NCBI GenBank assembly: GCA_029216955.1
Contig: JANAVB010009599.1
Coordinates: 1,691,947 to 1,755,946, forward strand
Direction of reading: 5' to 3'
Source: Iris pallida
Lineage: Eukaryota > Streptophyta > Magnoliopsida > Asparagales > Iridaceae
Length of the DNA: 64,000 nucleotides
Both the position numbers and the translations under genes were made by a program. Below are positions 60,654 through 64,000 of this stretch, piece by piece (positions within the stretch are counted from its first letter, which is position 1; every line of letters starts with the position of its first letter). The notes beneath the pieces were generated by a model that saw only the letters and a list, made by a program, of their open reading frames with translations, was not told the DNA's origin and did not search any database.

Positions 60654-63600
60654 TGTAACTCCTCTTCCCAGATTTTCAAAAAAAAAATTATTCTAATTTG
60701 TCGTGTTTTGAAATAAATCCTCTTTCCCATGTATAAACGTTATTTTGCTATTACTTTCGTATTTCAAACCTATTTTAAAGCTATGGTTTGAAAAATACTA
60801 TTTTGTTTTAATAAAATATTTTCTATTGTTTTGTAGCACAAAAGGTTTTAATTTTTGGACTTTCGAAATATATGAACTTTGAAGGTGGATTATATTTTTT
60901 TTGTTAATAAGAAGAATTGCCAAAAGTATTTTTAAATAAAACTTTAGATTTATAAAGAAATATGTTTTAAAGATTATTTGATGATATCGAATATTAGTTA
61001 TATTTCGAAGGTAGTCAATTGTGGTTTTAATTTAAAGTATGTGATTAAACTCATTTTGATAAATACTAAAGAATATTTTAAAATATTCTGATGATCAATT
61101 ATTTGATATAGATTTAAATTTATATGATAATATCAATTCTTAATTTAAATGGATTATAATTAGATTAGTTTAATTTACAATTTTATCGGATTTAAACCAA
61201 AGGGAAGATTTATCTATTACTCATCGTGTTCCTTATCCATTTAGGGGTTCAACTCTTATATAAGGAGAATTCCTCTACCTTTCTCATAATCTATCATAAT
61301 ATACTCTCAAACCCCTTTCCAACTCCACAAACAAACCATTACCACACATATCATCACCACCATAGCCTTTTACTGTGTATCGTGTCTGTGACCGTGTCCG
61401 TGTCCATCCGTCTTATTCTACAAAATTACAAACCAAATCCCATGTCCGACAATCCCGGACACGGCAACTATGGACTAAATCATAACCCTAATATATGTCC
61501 TGACCACAGCCGCCTTTCTAATCTTCCACCCTACCGTCGACCCCCGATCGTGGCCAGCCGTCCCCGACTCCTTGCCACTACCGCCTCTGCAGCCCAAATT
61601 TTGGCAAAACCCTATCCACCGCTTTCGGCCAACACCATCGTGTTCCACCATCATCGACCATCATCAGTATCACCGCCCTGCCCACACCACGGAACCCCAA
61701 CAGAGCACCCCAGCACCACCCTTGCCTCCAGCCAGCTACCCACTCCCCGGCCATCATCGACTCCACTGCCAGCATAACCATCATCTCCACCCCTCGCCCC
61801 AGTAAATATCACGCCATAGCCCCAGCGCCGTCGATGTTTCCTCTATCCCCGGACACAGCCGCCCACAACCACACATCACCTCCACCGCCACTCTATATTT
61901 TCCTTTCTGCCACCGCTTGTCCCGGCCACAACGGCCAAACAACCGCCGATTTCCTCAAAATCCGACTACCACCACCGGCGTCATCATCTACACATACCGC
62001 CAGCACAAAACTACTAGAGAAAGAGAGTGAGTGAGACCTAATCATTATCCGCCGTCGCCGTACACGAATACCCACAGCCTGCCTCGTCGAGCCCTGTGCC
62101 CGAGTCTCCGTCCTGTCCAGTTCTTTCGTGCCTCCAGATCCAGAGCCAGCACCTCCGTGAGACCCCTCCAGCGCCGCGCGCCCTCCCCGAGCACCCCGTG
62201 AAATTCGCGCCCCCATCCAATAACCACCCCGTGCCGAGACTGGCCGCAGGTATTTCTACCAGCGTCGACCCCATCTGTTGGAGCCGACAACCTTGTGGGG
62301 CCTTCCTCGTGTCGTGTGCCGCCATATCTACGAACGCGAAGCCTCCTCCCTAGCAGCTACGGCGCTGCCGTCGCCCCAGTTGAAAACCCTCGTTGAGTCC
62401 CTTGTTCTCTCTCTCTCCTCTTCCTCTCAATTAATGGCTCTCACTGCTTGTTTCTCTCTCTTTCATTCCTTTTGTTTTATTTCAACTACTTAGATATTTG
62501 TGTGTGTTCAGAAAGTGAGGAAAGGGGGAGAATGTGTTTTAGACTTATTTATTAGTAAATTAAGGATAAGGTACAAAAATCAGTATAAATAATGGGTATA
62601 TTAGTATGATATATTATGTATGGACTGTTCCCTTATATTTGATATTATTAGCACCATGTTATTTAAATATTTTTTTATTGTTAATTATTCTAGAATTATA
62701 GTAGAATATAGAATTTGGCATATAAGATGTAAATACTTTTATATAGAGAATATTTAAATATAGTTCATAAATAAGCTTTAGATAAGTAAATTTTAGTATG
62801 GACTTTGTTACTTTTGGGTTTTGTTTGACAGAGATTACTATTCTATAAGCGTATATGGAGAATTATAAAACCAATATTTTTCTTGAAGAGGTTAATACCT
62901 AGTATGCTCTGAATATATTTCTAAGTAGTCTACAAATAGTTTCTAAATAAAATAGATATATTTTCTAAACAATAATTATTTTCCTAAGCAATTTTCTTGA
63001 TCTGAAATTATTTATTTAATAACTATTTTACCAATAAAAATCTTGTTTTTTATTATTATAAATAACTTCTAAAATTAGTTATATATACGTTATGATTTCC
63101 CTTTAGATTATAAATCAATTTTGCTCGCGACTAGTCATACACTCCTACTTCTCGTGATTCTGAATAATTCATATCGACCCTAGGTTAATCGGAATAGTCT
63201 GAACTCACTGGAATTTTCGGTTTCATCAGCAAAGGACCTCAGGCAAGTATACTCTCTGATTGCTTTTCGATTTATAGTAGTCTATACATTTCATGTTTAT
63301 ACATATGTCTTGCTGCTTGTTGACACGCTCGTCACACGGAGTAGTCGGAAAGGGAAATATCGTAGTAGACATGTGGACTACCCAGAACTATCCCCATAAT
63401 GTTATTCGTGAATAATAGCAGCTGCACACGACACGTGCAGGGTGCCGAATTTACCCCCTAGTCGTTCACATGTCGAAACTGATATTTCACATCACATAGA
63501 TAGTTGTATTTTATTTATTTTTCTTGTCTTCTTCACCACTTGTCATGTCATCTGTTACTTTTTAGCTTTTATCTCTCATATGTTATTTTTATGTCTTGTT

Positions 63601-63960
63601 AATTTTATTGTGTTTTCGTATTGCCGTTGGTTTGTGTGCTTGTTTCATTCCTGACTGGAAACCAACATTTTTTAGGTTAGCCGTGGCTTCACTTTGCATG
63701 GGAGATACGGGTGTACTTGCAGGCCAAAACTTAGACTTTAGATAGATGTTATAGCCATTTCAAATATGTGTAAGAATTTTGTATTTTCTTTCAGATATAA
63801 ATCTTGTAACTGTTGTAATAAATTTAGAAGTGCGAATGAGCAATAAAGTTATTTTGTGATTTTGAGCATATTGGCTGTGACAGCGTTCTACCGCCGACTC
63901 TACGGCGTAGGCTGGCTTGGACACGTCTTGTATCCGGAAAAACGGGTGCGGGTCGTGACA
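60654..63960 (+). repeat. Solo LTR H
   Basis: A 3,307-bp single LTR, TGTAACTCC...GGGTCGTGACA, with a perfect TSD atact (60649-60653 and 63961-63965). Removing it restores the RT frame through GVYYYTVMPFGLKN. It has a TATA box, a TGTCCG/CGGACA stem-loop (61443-61461), a C-rich leader (61480-62400) and the terminal stem-loop (63888-63910). The Pro/His-rich ORF at 61226-61777 lies in this leader and has no domain support. Confidence 0.93.
61257..61265 (+). promoter_or_regulatory. TATA box of solo LTR H
   Basis: TATATAAGG about 600 bases into the LTR, at the same relative place as the TATA box in fragment G. Confidence 0.65.
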
Positions 63961-63965
63961 ATACT

Positions 63966-64000
63966 ACTATACGGTGATGCCCTTTGGATTGAAAAATACG
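63966..64000 (+). pseudogene. pol: Tat-P2 RT continues after solo LTR H
   Basis: The first codons after the TSD encode TVMPFGLKNT, the RT block that normally follows the point where the frame stopped at 60653. The YxDD motif would lie beyond the window. Confidence 0.9.

Larger units (their letters stand above)
55760..64000 (+). mobile_element. Tat-P2: second plus-strand Tat element, gag to RT
   Basis: Internal region of a Tat element without its 5' LTR or PBS, which were replaced by fragment G. Gag, protease and RT are in order and RT runs off the right edge. It is homologous to Tat-M over gag and the GEIIWVHPDLV segment. Solo LTR H interrupts RT. Confidence 0.88.

Noticed and set aside
61226..61777. 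183-codon Pro/His/Ser-rich ORF
   Set aside because: It lies in the C-rich leader of solo LTR H and has low complexity and no domain; no homologous frame is seen in related LTRs.

Overview
The window is plant nuclear DNA made entirely of nested Ty3/gypsy LTR retrotransposons. I found no convincing host gene, tRNA or rRNA gene. Evidence for a plant: Tat-lineage gag-pol, Tekay/Del-type chromovirus gag-pol with a C-terminal chromodomain, LTRs of 2.4 to 4.9 kb, telo-box-like AAACCCTAA motifs beside TATA boxes, and stop codons of the kind left by methyl-cytosine deamination. It suggests repeat-rich intergenic heterochromatin of an angiosperm with a large genome. The species cannot be told.

The layers resolve through target-site duplications (TSDs). 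The base is a plus-strand Tat element (Tat-P1) whose integrase is split: 4376-5076, then 51301-51348. Its 3' region (51349-54394) carries an antisense, probably intron-containing extra ORF. A minus-strand Tat element (Tat-M, 1 to about 4350) abuts Tat-P1 on the left. Element A (5077-51300, minus, TSD gctat) is an almost complete Tekay-type element lying in the Tat-P1 integrase. Its own parts are 5' LTR 47900-51300, gag 46395-47653, protease 27745-28207, RT-RNase H 21473-22787, integrase-chromodomain 8555-10184 and 3' LTR 5077-8446.

Three insertions split A. Element B (10185-21472, plus, TSD tgcct) has 4.8-kb LTRs around a 1.7-kb gag remnant. Solo LTR C is 22788-27744 (minus). Composite D (28208-46394, minus, TSD tcaag) has the form LTR-INT-LTR-INT-LTR. 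D in turn holds solo LTR E (35862-38454, plus) and truncated element F (41104-45303, minus). To the right, a chromovirus 3' end with a partial LTR (G, about 54395-55760) joins Tat-P1 to a second plus-strand Tat element (Tat-P2, about 55760 to the end). The Tat-P2 reverse transcriptase is interrupted by solo LTR H (60654-63960, TSD atact) and resumes at 63966.

No element has an intact gag-pol. A, Tat-M and Tat-P2 would once have supplied proteins, while B and D look non-autonomous. The most interesting signals are: a U5-terminal stem-loop with covarying bases shared by A, B, C and H; a GTGTCC stem-loop in the LTR leaders; an 18-nt non-Met primer-binding site shared by A, B and F; the antisense spliced ORF; and unrelated minisatellites at the same position in the sister LTRs E and F. 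Sequence identities and LTR divergences were judged by eye only.
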